A stretch of 64,000 bases of DNA, taken from assembly GCF_029227915.1 (NCBI RefSeq), contig NC_079876.1, positions 20,582,001-20,646,000 on the forward strand, written 5' to 3'. The stretch's first letter is position 1. Every line of letters starts with the position of its first letter. The DNA is from Hydractinia symbiolongicarpus. Lineage: Eukaryota > Cnidaria > Hydrozoa > Anthoathecata > Hydractiniidae. Position numbers and translations under genes: made by a program. Below the pieces are notes generated by a model. It saw only the letters and a list, made by a program, of their open reading frames with translations, was not told the DNA's origin and did not search any database. Below are positions 38,691-51,358 of the stretch, one piece after another.

Positions 38691-40136
38691 TGAACTACGT
38701 GTAGAGGCCTCTAAAGATTGTTATATGGCCTCTTGCCGCCTAATAAAGGCTCTACACGTAGATCAAGTGGATTCACGTGTCTGCGCAGGTTACCATCCGT
38801 CTATTCCTTGCACTCTCAATGTACTACGACGTCTCAAGTCGTTTTCCGGCGCGCCGTGGTCTTACATAACAGTGAACTACGTGTAGAGGCCTCTTAGGTC
38901 TGTTATATGGCTTCTTACCTTCTAACAAAGACCTTACATCTAAAACACGTTGTTCGACGTGTCTGTGCAGGTTACCATCGGTCTAGTCCATCCACTCTCA
39001 AAGGACTAAGACGTCTCAAGTCGCTTTTCAACGCGCTATGGTCTTGCAACACAGTGAAATACGTGTAGAAGCCCGTAAAGACTGTTATATGGCCCTTTAC
39101 CACCTAACAAAGGCCCTGCACGTAAATCACGTGGTTCCACGTACCTACGCAGTTTACCATCTCTCTATTCCTCCTACACTCAATGGACTACGACGTCTCA
39201 AGTCCTTTTCTATCGTCCCATGATCTTATACCGCAGTGAACTACGTGTAGAGGCCTCTAAAGATTGTTATATGGCCTGTTGCCGCCTAATAAAGGCTCTA
39301 CACGTAGATCAAGTGGTTTCACGTGTCTGCGCAGGTTACCATCCGTCTATTCCTTGCACTCTCAATAGACTACGACGTCTCAAGTTGCTTTCCATTTCGC
39401 CATGGTCTTACAACACAGTCAACTACGTGTAGAGGCCTCTAAAGATTGTGATATGGCCTGTTGCCGCCTAATAATGGCTTTACACGTAATTCACGTGGTT
39501 CCACGTGTCTGCGCAGGTTACCATCGGTCTATTCCTACCACTCTTAATGGACTACGACGTCTGAACTCATTTTCCATAGCGCCATTGTCTTACAACACAG
39601 TAAAATACGTGTAGAGGCCGCTGAAGATTGTTATATGGTCTGTTGCCGCCTAATAATGGCTTTACACGAAAATCACGTGGTTCCACGTGCCTGCACAGTT
39701 TATCATCGGTACAGTCCTTCCGCCATAAATGGACTAAAACGATTCAAGTTGTTTTCCATTCCGCCATTGTTTACAACACAGTCAACTATGTGTACGGGCC
39801 TCTAAGGGCTGTTATATGGTCTTTACCGCCTATTAAATTCCTTACACATAAATCACCTACTTGCGCAGTTTACCATCGGTGTATTCCTTCCACTCTCAAT
39901 GGACAACGACGTCTCAAGTTCTTTTCCATCACGCCATGGTCTTACAACACAGTGAACTACGTGTAGAGGCCTCTAAAGATTGTTATATGGCCTCTTGCCG
40001 CCTAATAAAGGCTTTACACGTAAATCACGTGGTTCCACGTACTTCCGCAGGTTAACATCGGTCAATTCCTCCTACACTTAATGGACTACGACGTCTCAAG
40101 TCCTTTTCCATCGTCCCATGATCTTACAACGCAGTG
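38330..40136 (+). repeat. 1,807-bp ten-monomer HOR, copy 1
   Basis: Ten monomers, one of them a 170-bp-class unit (39,695), give a unit of 1,807 bp that repeats at 40,137 and 41,944. Copy 1 lacks several markers shared by copies 2 and 3. Its right part shares the private ACACGAAAATCACG (39,666) with copy 2. Confidence 0.9.
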
Positions 40137-41943
40137 AACTACGTGTAGAGGCCTCTAAAGATTGTTATATGGCCTGTTGCGCCTAATAATGGCTTTACAC
40201 GTAATTCACGTGGTTCGACGTGTCTGCGCAGGTTACCATTGGTCTATTCCTTTCACTCTAAATGAACTAAGACGTCTCAAGACGCTTTCCAACGAGCCAT
40301 GGTCTTACAGCACAGTGAACTACGTGTAGAGTCCTCTGAAGGTTGTTAAATGGCCTCTTGCCGCCTAATAAAGGCTCTACACGTAGATCAAGTGGTTTCA
40401 CGTGTCTGCGCAGGTTACCATCGGTGTAGTCCATCCACTCTTAATGGACTAAGAATTCTCAAGTCGGTTTTCAACGCGCTATAGTCTTACAACACAGTGA
40501 ACTACGTGTAGAGGCCTCTAAAGATTGTTATATGGCCTCTTGCCGCCTAATAAAGGCTCTACACGTAGATCAAGTGGTTTCACGTGTCTGCGCAGGTTAC
40601 CATCCGTCTATTCCTTGCACTCTCAATGGACTACGACGTCTCAAGTCGTTTTCCGGCGCGCCGTGGTCTTACATAACACTGAACTACGTGTAGAGGCCTC
40701 TTAGGGCTGTTATATGGCTTCTTACCTTCTAACAAAGACCTTACATCTAAAACACGTTGTTCGACGTGTCTGCGCAGGTTACCATCGGTCTAGTCCATCC
40801 ACTCTCAAAGGACTAAGACGTCTCAAGTCGCTTTTCAACGCGCTATGGTCTTGCAACACAGTGAACTACGTGTAGAAGCCCGTAAAGACTGTTATATGGC
40901 CCTTTACCACCTCACAAAGGCCCTGCACGTAAATCACGTGGTTCCACGTACCTACGCAGTATACCATCTCTCTATTCCTCCTACACTCAATGGACTACGA
41001 CGTCTCAAGTCCTTTTCCATCGTCCCATGATCTTATACCGCAGTGAACTACGTGTAGAGGCCTCTAAAGATTGTTATATGGCCTCTTGCCGCATAATAAA
41101 GGCTCTACACGTAGATCAAGTGGTTTCACGTGTCTGCGCAGGTTACCATCCGTCTATTCCTTGCACTCTCAATAGACTACGACGTCTCAAGTTGCTTTCC
41201 ATTTCGCCATGGTCTTACAACACAGTCAACTACGTGTAGACGCCTCTAAAGATTGTTATATGGCCTGTTGCCGCCTAATAATGGCTTTACACGTAATTCA
41301 CGTGGTTCCACGTGTCAACGCAGGTTACCATCATTCTATTCCTACCACTCTTAATGGACTACGACGTCTGAACACATTTTCCATAGCGCCATTGTCCTAC
41401 AACACAGTAAAATACGTGTAGAGGCCGCTGAAGATTGTTATATGGTCTGTTGCCGCCTAATAATGGCTTTACACGAAAATCACGTGGTTCCACGTGCCTG
41501 CACAGTTTATCATCGGTACAGTCCTTCCGCCATAAATGGACTAAAACGACTCAAGTTGTTTTCCATTCCGCCATTGTTTACAACACAGTCAACTATGTGT
41601 ACGGGCCTCTAAGGGCTGTTATATGGTCTTTACCGCCTATTAAATTCCTTACACATAAATCACCTACTTGCGCAGTTTACCATCGGTGTATTCCTTCCAC
41701 TCTCAATGGACAACGACGTCTCAAGTTCTTTTCCATCACGCCATGGTCTTACAACACAGTGAACTACGTGTAGAGGCCTCTAAAGATTGTTATATGGCCT
41801 CTTGCCGCCTAATAAAGGCTTTACACGTAAATCACGTGGTTCCACGTACTTCCGCAGGTTAACATCGGTCAATTCCTCCTACACTTAATGGACTACGACG
41901 TCTCAAGTCCTTTTCCATCGTCCCATGATCTTACAACGCAGTG
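40137..41943 (+). repeat. 1,807-bp ten-monomer HOR, copy 2
   Basis: The left part shares private markers with copy 3: GTTGTTAAATGGCC, TAAGAATTCTCAAG, CACCTCACAAAGG, CGCAGTATACCATC, CCGCATAATAAAGG and GTGTCAACGCAGG. The right part shares markers with copy 1. This half-and-half pattern fits repeated out-of-register exchange. Confidence 0.9.
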
Positions 41944-43396
41944 AACTACGTGTAGAGGCCTCTAAAGATTGTTATATGGCCTGTTGCGCCTAATAATGGC
42001 TTTACACGTAATTGACGTGGTTCGACGTGTCTGCGCAGGTTACCATTGGTCTATTCCTTTCACTCTAAATGAACTAAGACGTCTCAAGACGCTTTCCAAC
42101 GAGCCATGGTCTTACAGCACAGTGAACTACGTGTAGAGTCCTCTGAAGGTTGTTAAATGGCCTCTTGCCGCCTAATAAAGGCTCTACACGTAGATCAAGT
42201 GGTTTCACGTGTCTGCGCAGGTTACCATCGGTGTAGTCCATCCACTCTTAATGGACTAAGAATTCTCAAGTCGGTTTTCAACGCGCTATAGTCTTACAAC
42301 ACAGTGAACTACGTGTAGAGGCCTCTAAAGATTGTTATATGGCCTCTTGCCGCCTAATAAAGGCTCTACACGTAGATCAAGTGGTTTCACGTGTCTGCGC
42401 AGGTTACCATCCGTCTATTCCTTGCACTCTCAATGGACTACGACGTCTCAAGTCGTTTTCCGGCGCGCCGTGGTCTTACATAACACTGAACTACGTGTAG
42501 AGGCCTCTTAGGGCTGTTATATGGCTTCTTACCTTCTAACAAAGACCTTACATCTAAAACACGTTGTTCGACGTGTCTGCGCAGGTTACCATCGGTCTAG
42601 TCCATCCACTCTCAAAGGACTAAGACGTCTCAAGTCGCTTTTCAACGCGCTATGGTCTTGCAACACAGTGAACTACGTGTAGAAGCCCGTAAAGACTGTT
42701 ATATGGCCCTTTACCACCTCACAAAGGCCCTGCACGTAAATCACGTGGTTCCACGTACCTACGCAGTATACCATCTCTCTATTCCTCCTACACTCAATGG
42801 ACTACGACGTCTCAAGTCCTTTTCCATCGTCCCATGATCTTATACCGCAGTGAACTACGTGTAGAGGCCTCTAAAGATTGTTATATGGCCTCTTGCCGCA
42901 TAATAAAGGCTCTACACGTAGATCAAGTGGTTTCACGTGTCTGCGCAGGTTACCATCCGTCTATTCCTTGCACTCTCAATAGACTACGACGTCTCAAGTT
43001 GCTTTCCATTTCGCCATGGTCTTACAACACAGTCAACTACGTGTAGACGCCTCTAAAGATTGTTATATGGCCTGTTGCCGCCTAATAATGGCTTTACACG
43101 TAATTCACGTGGTTCCACGTGTCAACGCAGGTTACCATCGGTCTATTCCTACCACTCTCAATGGACTACGACGTCTGAACTCATTTTCCATAGCGCCATC
43201 ATTGTCTTACAACACAGTAAAATACGTGTAGAGGCCGCTGAAGATTGTTATATGGTCTGTTGCCGCCTAATAAAGGCTCTACACGTAGATCAAGTGGTTT
43301 CACGTGTCTGCGCAGGTTACCATCGGTCTAGTCCATCCACTCTTAATGGACTAAGACGTCTCAAGTCGGTTTTCAACGCGCTATAGTCTTACAACG
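41944..43396 (+). repeat. 1,807-bp HOR, copy 3, shortened by two monomers
   Basis: Copy 3 follows copy 2 to about 43,135 and then departs. The next copy begins after only 1,458 bp, 349 bp short of a full unit. The 170-bp-class module present in copies 1 and 2 is missing. Near 43,199 there is a private 3-bp insertion, GCGCCATCATTGTC. Confidence 0.88.
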
Positions 43397-44796
43397 CAGT
43401 GAACTACGTGTAGAGGCCTCTAAAGATTGTTATATGGCCTGTTGCGCCTAATAATGGCTTTACACGTAATTCACGTGGTTCGACGTGTCTGCGCAGGTTA
43501 CCATTGGTCTATTCCTTTCACTCTAAATGAACTAAGACGTCTCAAGACGCTTTCCATCGAGCCATGGTCTTACAGCACAGTGAACTACGTGTAGAGTCCT
43601 CTGAAGGTTGTTATATGGCCTCTTGCCGCCTAATAAAGGCTCTACACGTAGATTAAGTGGTTTCACGTGTCTGCGCAAGTTACCAACGGTGTAGTCCATC
43701 CACTCTTAATGGACTAAGAAGTCTCAAGTCGGTTTTCAACGCGCTATAGTCTTACAACACAGTGAACTACGTGTAGAGGCCTCTAAAGATTGTTATATGG
43801 CCTCTTGCCGCCTAATAAAGGCTCTACACGTAGATCAAGTGGTTTCACGTGTCTGCGCAGGTTACCATCCGTCTATTCCTTGCACTCTCAATGGACTACG
43901 ACGTCTCAAGTCGTTTTCCGGCGCGCCGTGGTCTTACATAACAGTGAACTACGTGTAGAGGCCTCTTAGGGCTGTTATATGGCTTCTTACCTTCTAACAA
44001 AGACCTTACATCTAAAACACGTTGTTCGACGTGTCTGCGCAGGTTACCATCGGTCTAGTCCATCCACTCTCAAAGGACTAAGACGTCTCAAGTCGCATTT
44101 CAACGCGCTATGGTCTTGCAACACAGTGAACTACGTGTAGAAGCCCGTAAAGACTGTTATATGGCCCTTTACCACCTAACAAAGGCCCTGCACGTAAATC
44201 ACGTGGTTCCACGTACCTACGCAGTTTACCATCTCTCTATTCCTCCTACACTCAATGGACTACGACGTCTCAAGTCCTTTTCCATCGTCCCATGATCTTA
44301 TAACGCAGTGAACTACGTGTAGAGGCCTCTAAAGATTGTTATATGGCCTCTTGCCGCATAATAAAGGCTCTACACGTAGATCAAGTGGTTTCACGTGTCT
44401 GCGCAGGTTACCATCCGTCTATTCCTTGCACTCTCAATAGACTACGACGTCTCAAGTTGCTTTCCATTTCGCCATGGTCTTACAACACAGTCAACTACGT
44501 GTAGAGGCCTCTAAAGATTGTTATATGGCCTGTTGCCGCCTAATAATGGCTTTACACGTAAATCACGTGGTTCCACGTGCCTGCACAGTTTATCATCGGT
44601 ACAGTCCTTCCGCCATAAATGGACTAAAACGACTCAAGTTGTTTTCCATTCCGCCATTGTTTACAACACAGTCAACTATGTGTACGGGCCTCTAAGGGCT
44701 GTTATATGGTCTTTACCGCCTATTAAATTCCTTACACATAAATCAGCTACTTGCGCAGTTTACCATCGGTGTATTCCTTCCACTCTCAATGGAGTC
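43397..44796 (+). repeat. 1,807-bp HOR, partial copy 4
   Basis: The order of variants repeats copy 3 at offset 1,458 bp and then includes the divergent module at 44,585. It ends at CAATGGAGTCTCAAGTCGG (about 44,790), an abrupt join of a divergent unit to a GCGCTATAGTC-type unit with loss of part of a monomer. Confidence 0.82.
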
Positions 44797-45320
44797 TCAA
44801 GTCGGTTTTCAACGCGCTATAGTCTTACGACACAGTGAACTACGTGTAGAGGCCTCTAAAGATTGTTATATGGCCTCTTGCCGCATAATAAAGGCTCTAC
44901 ACGTAGATCAAGTGGTTTCACGTGTCTGCGCAGGTTACCATCCGTCTATTCCTTGCACTCTCAATAGACTACGACGTCTCAAGTTGCTTTCCATTTCGCC
45001 ATGGTCTTACAACACAGTCAACTACGTGTAGAGGCTTCTAAAGATTGTTATATGGCCTGTTGCCGCCTAATAATGGCTTTACACGTAAATCACATGGTTC
45101 CACGTGCCTGCACAGTTTATCATCGGTACAGTCCTTCCGCCATAAATGGACTAAAACGACTCAAGTTGTTTTCCATTCCGCCATTGTTTACAACACAGTC
45201 AACTATGTGTACGGGCCTCTAAGGGCTGTTATATGGTCTTTACCGCCTATTAAATTCCTTACACATAAATCACCTACTTGCGCAGTTTACCATCGGTGTA
45301 TTCCTTCCACTCTCAATGGA
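44330..45320 (+). repeat. 527-bp tandem duplication
   Basis: The block from about 44,330 to 44,790 recurs at 44,857-45,317, offset 527 bp (three monomers minus 19 bp). Shared markers are CCGCATAATAAAGG, CCATTTCGCCATGG and the divergent unit with CTATGTGTACGGGCC. It gives two closely spaced copies of the divergent module (44,585 and 45,112). Confidence 0.87.
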
Positions 45321-45789
45321 GTAAGACGTCTCAAGTTGTTTTCCATCCCGCCATTGTTTACAACACAGTCAACTACGTGTAGAGGCCTCTAAAGATTGTT
45401 ATATGGCCTGTTGCCGACTAATAAAGGCTTTACACGTAATTCACGTGGTTCGACGTGTCTGCGCAGGTTAGCATCGGTCTATTCCTACCACTCTCAATGG
45501 ACTACTACGTCTGAACTCATTTTCCATAGCGCCATGGTCTTACAACACAGTAAAATACGTGTAGAGGCCGCTGAAGATTGTTATATGGTCTGTTGCCGCC
45601 TAATAAAGGCTTTACACGTAATTCACGTGGTTCGACGTGTCTGCGCAGGTTACCATCGGTCTATTCCTACCACTCTCAATGGAATACGACGTCTCAAGAC
45701 GCTTTACATCGCGCCATGGTCTTACAGCACAGTGAACTACGTGTAGAGGCCTCTAAGGGCTGTTATATGACCTTCTACCACCTAATAAA
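45321..45789 (+). repeat. Transition segment
   Basis: About 2.5 standard monomers link the 527-bp duplication to the six-monomer HOR, including a CTGAACTCATTTTCC unit and an AAGACGCTTTACATCGC unit. Nothing else is seen. Confidence 0.75.
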
Positions 45790-46881
45790 AGCCTTACACG
45801 TAAATCACGTGGTTCCACGTACTTCCGCAGGTTAACATCGGTCTATTCCTCCTACACTTAATGGACTACGACATCTCAAGTCCTATTCCATCGTCCCATG
45901 ATCTTACAACGCAGTGAACTACGTGTAGAGGACTCTAAAGGCTGTTATATGACCTTTTACCACCTAATAAAAGCCTTAAACGTAATACATGTGGCTCCGT
46001 GTGTTAGCCCAGGTAAACATTGGTCTAATCCTTCTACACTCACTGGACTACGACGTCTGAACTCATTTCCCATCTCGCCATGGTCTTCCAACACACTGAA
46101 ATACGCGTAGAGGCCTCTTAAGATTGTTATATGGCCTCTTTCCGCCTAATAAAGGCTTTACACGTAATTCACGTGGTTCGACGTGTCTGCGCAGGTTAGC
46201 ATCGGTCTATTCCTACCACTCTCAATGGACTACTACGTCTGAACTCATTTTCCATAGCGCCATGGTCTTACAACACAGTAAAATATGTGTAGAGGCCGCT
46301 GAAGATTGTTATATGGTCTGTTGCCGCCTAATAAAGGCTTTACACGTAATTCACGTGGTTCGACGTGTCTGCGCAGGTTACCATCGGTCTATTCCTACCA
46401 CTCTCAATGGACTACGACATCTGAACTCATTTTCCATAGCGCCATGGTCTCACAACACAGTAAAATACGTGTAGAGGCCGCTGAAGATTGTTATATGGTC
46501 TGTTGCCGCCTAATAAAGGCTTTACACGTAAATCACGTGGTTCCACGTACTTTCGCAGGTTAACATCGGTCAATTCCTCCTACACTCAATGGACTACGAC
46601 GTCTCAAGTCTTTTTCCATCGTCCCATGATCTTACAACGCAGTGAACTACGTGTAGAGGATTCTAAGGGCCGTTATATGACCTTTTACCACCTAATAAAA
46701 ACCTTAAACGTAAAACATGTGGTTCCATGTGTTAGCCCAGGTAAACATCAGTATATTCATTCTACACTCACTGGACTACGACGTTTCAAGTCGTTTTTCA
46801 TCGCACCATGGTCTTACAACGCAGTGAAATGCGTGTAAAGTCCTCTAAGGACTGTTATAAGGCCTCTTGCCGCCTAATAAA
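45790..46881 (+). repeat. 1,092-bp six-monomer HOR, copy 1
   Basis: Six exact 182-bp monomers form a 1,092-bp unit that repeats immediately at 46,882. Markers in order include TCAAGTCCTATTCCATCG, CGTAATACATGTGGCTCCG, GAAATACGCGTAGAGG, a pair of GCCGCTGAAGATTG units, GTCAATTCCTCC, and AAACATCAGT with TATTCATTCTACAC. Confidence 0.9.
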
Positions 46882-47973
46882 GGCTTTACACGTAAATCAC
46901 GTGGTTCCACGTACTTCCGCAGGTTAACATCGGTCTATTCCTCCTACACTCAATGGACTACGACATCTCAAGTCCTATTCCATCGTCCCATGATCTTACA
47001 ACGCAGTGAACTACGTGTAGAGGACTCTAAAGGCTGTTCTATGACCTTTTACCACCTAATAAAAGCCTTAAACGTAATACATGTGGCTCCGTGTGTTAGC
47101 CCAGGTAAACATTGTTCTAATCCTTCTACACTCACTGGACTACGACGTCTGAACTCATTTCCCATCTCGCCATGGTCTTCCAACTCACTGAAATACGCGT
47201 AGAGGCCTCTTAAGATTGTTATATGGCCTCTTTCCGCCTAATAAAGGCTTTACACGTAATTCACGTGGTTCGACGTGTCTGCGCAGGTTAGCATCGGTCT
47301 ATTCCTACCACTCTCAATGGACTACTACGTCTGAACTCATTTTCCATAGCGCCATGGTCTTACAACACAGTAAAATACGTGTAGAGGCCGCTGAAGATTG
47401 TTATATGGTCTGTTGCCGCCTAATAAAGGCTTTACACGTAATTCACGTGGTTCGACGTGTCTGCGCAGGTTACCATCGGTCTATTCCTACCACTCTCAAT
47501 GGACTACGACGTCTGAACTCATTTTCAATAGCGCCATGGTCTCACAACACAGTAAAATACGTGTAGAGGCCGCTGAAGATTGTTATATGGTCTGTTGCCG
47601 CCTAATAAAGGCTTTACACGTAAATCACGTGGTTCCACGTACTTCCGCAGGTTAACATCGGTCAATTCCTCCTACACTCAATGGACTACGACGTCTCAAG
47701 TCTTTTTCCATCGTCCCATGATCTTACAACGCAGTGAACTACGTGTAGAGGACTCTAAGGGCCGTTATATGACCTTTTACCACCTAATAAAAACCTTAAA
47801 CGTAAAACATGTGGTTCCATGTGTTAGCCCAGGTAAACATCAGTCTATTCATTCTACACTCACTGGACTACGACGTTTCAAGTCGTTTTTCATCGCACCA
47901 TGGTCTTACAACGCAGTGAAATGCGTGTAAAGTCCTCTAAGGACTGTTATAAGGCCTCTTGCCGCCTAATAAA
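46882..47973 (+). repeat. 1,092-bp six-monomer HOR, copy 2
   Basis: This is the adjacent second copy at offset 1,092 bp, with occasional single-base changes such as GCTGTTCTATGACC (47,034) and CAACTCACTG (47,182). A third copy lies at 49,488-50,580. Confidence 0.9.
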
Positions 47974-48206
47974 GGCTTTACACGTAAATCACGTGGTTCC
48001 ACGTACTTCCGCAGGTTAACATCGGTCTATTCCTCCTACACTCAATGGACTGCGACGTCTCAAGTCCTTTTCCATCGCCCCATGATCTTACAACGCAGTG
48101 AACTACGTGTAGAGGCCTCTAAAGATTGTTATATGGCCTCTTGCCGCCTAATAAAGGCTCTACACGTAGATCAAGAGGTTTCACGTGTCTGCGCAGGTTA
48201 CCATCC

Positions 48207-49628
48207 GTCTATTCCTACCACTTTCAATGGACTACGACGTCTGAACTCACTTTCCATAGCGCCATGGTCTTACAACACAGTAAATACGTGTAGAGGCCGC
48301 TGAAGAATGTTATATGGTCTGTTGCCGCCTAATAATGGCCTTACACGTAATTCACGTGGTTCCACGTGTCTGTGCAGGTTACCATCGGCCTATTCCTTTT
48401 ACACTCACTGTACTACGACGTTTCAAGTCGTTTTGCATCGCACCATGGTCTTACAACGCAGTGAAATGCGTGTAAAGGCCTCTAAGGACTGTTATATGGC
48501 TTTTTGCCGCCTAATAAAGGCCTTACACCTAAAACACGTGGTTCGACGTGTCTGCGCAGGTTACCATCGGTCTATTCCTTCCACTCTCAATGGACTACGA
48601 CGTCTCAAGTCCTTTTCCATCGTCCCATGATCTTACAACGCAGTGAACTACGTGTAGAGGACTCTAAAGGCTGTTATATGACCTTTTACCACCTAATAAA
48701 AGCCTTAAACGTAATACGTGTGCTCCGTGTGTTAGCCCAGGTAAACATTGGTCTAATCCTTCTACACTCACTGGACTACGACGTCTGAACTCATTTCCCA
48801 TCGCGCCATGGTCTTCCAACACACTGAAATACGTGTAGAGGCCTCTAAAGATTGTTATATGACCTCTAGCCGCCTAATAAAGGCTTTACACGTAATTCAC
48901 GTGGTTCGACGTGTCTGCGCAGGTTAGCATCGGTCTATTCCTACCACTCTCAATGGAGTACGACGTCTGAACTCATTTTCCATAGCGCCATGGTCTCACA
49001 ACACAGTAAAATACGTGTAGAGGCCGCTGAAGATTGTTATATGGTCTGTTGCCGCCTAATAAAGGCTTTACACGTAATTCACCTGGTTCGACGTGTCTGC
49101 GCAGGATACCATCGGTCTATTTCTACCACTCTCAATGGAATACGACGTCTCAAGACGCTTTCAATCGCGCCATGGTCTTACAGCACAGTGAACTACGTGT
49201 AGAGGCGTCTCAAGTCCTTTTCCATCGTGCCATGCTCTTACAACGCAGTCAACCATGTGTAGAGGCCTCTAAAGACTGTTATATGGCCCTTTACCACCTA
49301 ACAAAGGCCCTACACGTAAATCATGTGGTTCCACGAACCTACGCAGTTTACTATCGGTCTATTCCTTCCACTCTCAATGGACAAAGACGTCTCAAGTTCT
49401 TTTCCATCACGCCATGGTCTTACAACACAGTGAACTACGTGTAGAGGCCTCTAAAGATTGTTATATGGCCTCTTGCCGCCTAATAAAGGCTTTACACGTA
49501 AATCACGTGGTTCCACGTACTTCCGCAGGTTAACATCGGTCTATTCCTCCTACACTCAATGGACTACGACGTCTCAAGTCCTTTTCCATCGTCCCATGAT
49601 CTTACAACGCAGTGAACTACGTGTAGAG
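48207..49628 (+). repeat. Block duplicated at 51,359-52,598 (copy 1)
   Basis: The block recurs at offset 3,152 bp to about 49,016 and at 2,970 bp from 49,201; the 182-bp difference is one monomer missing from copy 2. It contains a fusion, GTGTAGAGGCGTCTCAAG (49,197), where position 106 of one monomer joins position 47 of another with loss of 122 bp. Confidence 0.87.
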
Positions 49629-50580
49629 GACTCTAAAGGCTGTTATATGACCTTTTACCACCTAATAAAAGCCTTAAACGTAACACATGTGGCTCCGTGT
49701 GTTAGCCCAGGTAAACATTGGTCTAATCCTTCTACACTCACTGGACTACGACGTCTGAACTTATTTCCCATCGCGCCATGGTCTTCCAACACACTGAAAT
49801 ACGCGTAGAGGCCTCTTAAGATTGTTATATGGCCTCTTTCCGCCTAATAAAGGCTTTACACGTAATTCACGTGGTTCGACGTGTCTGCGCAGGTTAGCAT
49901 CGGTCTATTCCTACCACTCTCAATGGACTACTACGTCTGAACTCATTTTCCACAGCGCCATGGTCTTACAACACAGTAAAATACGTGTAGAGGCCGCTGA
50001 AGATTGTTATATGGTCTGTTGCCGCCTAATAAAGGCTTTACACGTAATTCACGTGGTTTGACGTGTCTGCGCAGGTTACCATCGGTCTATTCCTACCACT
50101 CTCAATGGACTACGACGTCTGAACTCATTTTCCATAGCGCCATGGTCTCACAACACAGTAAAATACGTGTAGAGGCCGCTGATGATTGTTATATGGTCTG
50201 TTGCCGCCTAATAAAGGCTTTACACGTAAATCACGTTGTTCCACGTACTTCTGCAGGTTAACATCGGTCAATTCCTCCTACACTCAATGGACTACGACGT
50301 CTCAAGTCCTTTTCCATCGTCCCATGATCTTACAACGCAGTGAACTACGTGTAGAGGACTATAAAGGCCGTTATATGACCTTTTACCACCTAATAAAAAC
50401 CTTAAACGTAAAACATGTGGTTCCATGTGTTAGCCCAGGTAAACATCAGTCTATTCATTCTACACTCACTGGACTACGACGTTTCAAGTCGTTTTCCATC
50501 GCACCATGGTCTTACAACGCAGTGAAATGCGTGTAAAGTCCTCTAAGGACTGTTATATGGCCTCTTGCCGCCTAATAAAG
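49488..50580 (+). repeat. 1,092-bp six-monomer HOR, copy 3 (displaced)
   Basis: This matches 46,882-47,973 at offset 2,606 bp, and the match runs on to about 50,818 against 48,212. The intervening 48,213-49,487 is unrelated to this HOR, so the unit was copied or separated together with about 240 bp of its right flank. Confidence 0.87.
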
Positions 50581-51358
50581 GCTTTACACGTAAATCACGT
50601 GGTTCCACGTACTTCCGCAGGTTAACATCGGTCTATTCCTCCTACACTCAATGGACTACGACGTCTCAAGTCCTTTTCCATCGCCCCATGATCTTACAAC
50701 GCAGTGAACTACGTGTAGAGGCCTCTAAAGATTGTTATATGGCCTCTTGCCGCCTAATAAAGGCTCTACACGTAGATCAAGAGGTTTCACGTGTCTGCGC
50801 AGGTTACCATCCGTCTATTCCTTGCACTCTCAATGGACTACGACGTCTCAAGTCGTTTTCCGGCGCGCCGTGGTCTTACATAACAGTGAACTACGTGTAG
50901 AGGCCTCTTAGGGCTTTTATATGGCTTCTTACCTTCTAACAAAGACCTTACATCTAAAACACGTTGTTCAACGTGTCTGCGCAGGTTACCATCGGTCTAG
51001 TCCATCCACTCTCAATGGACTAAGACGTCTCAAGTCGCTTTTCAACGCGCTATGGTCTTACAACACAGTGAACTACGTGTGGAAGCCCGTAAAGACTGTT
51101 ATATGGCCCTTTACCACCTAACAAAGGCCCTGCACGTAAATCACGTGGTTCCAAGTACCTACGCAGTTTACCATCTCTCTATTCCTTCTACACTCACTGG
51201 ACTACGACGTTTCAAGTCGTTTTCCATCGCACCATGGTCTTACAACGCAGTGAAATGCGTGTAAAGGCATCTAAGGACTGTTATATGGCTTTTTGCCGCC
51301 TAATAAAGGCCTTACACCTAAAACACGTGGGTCGACGTGACTGCGCAGGTTACCATCG

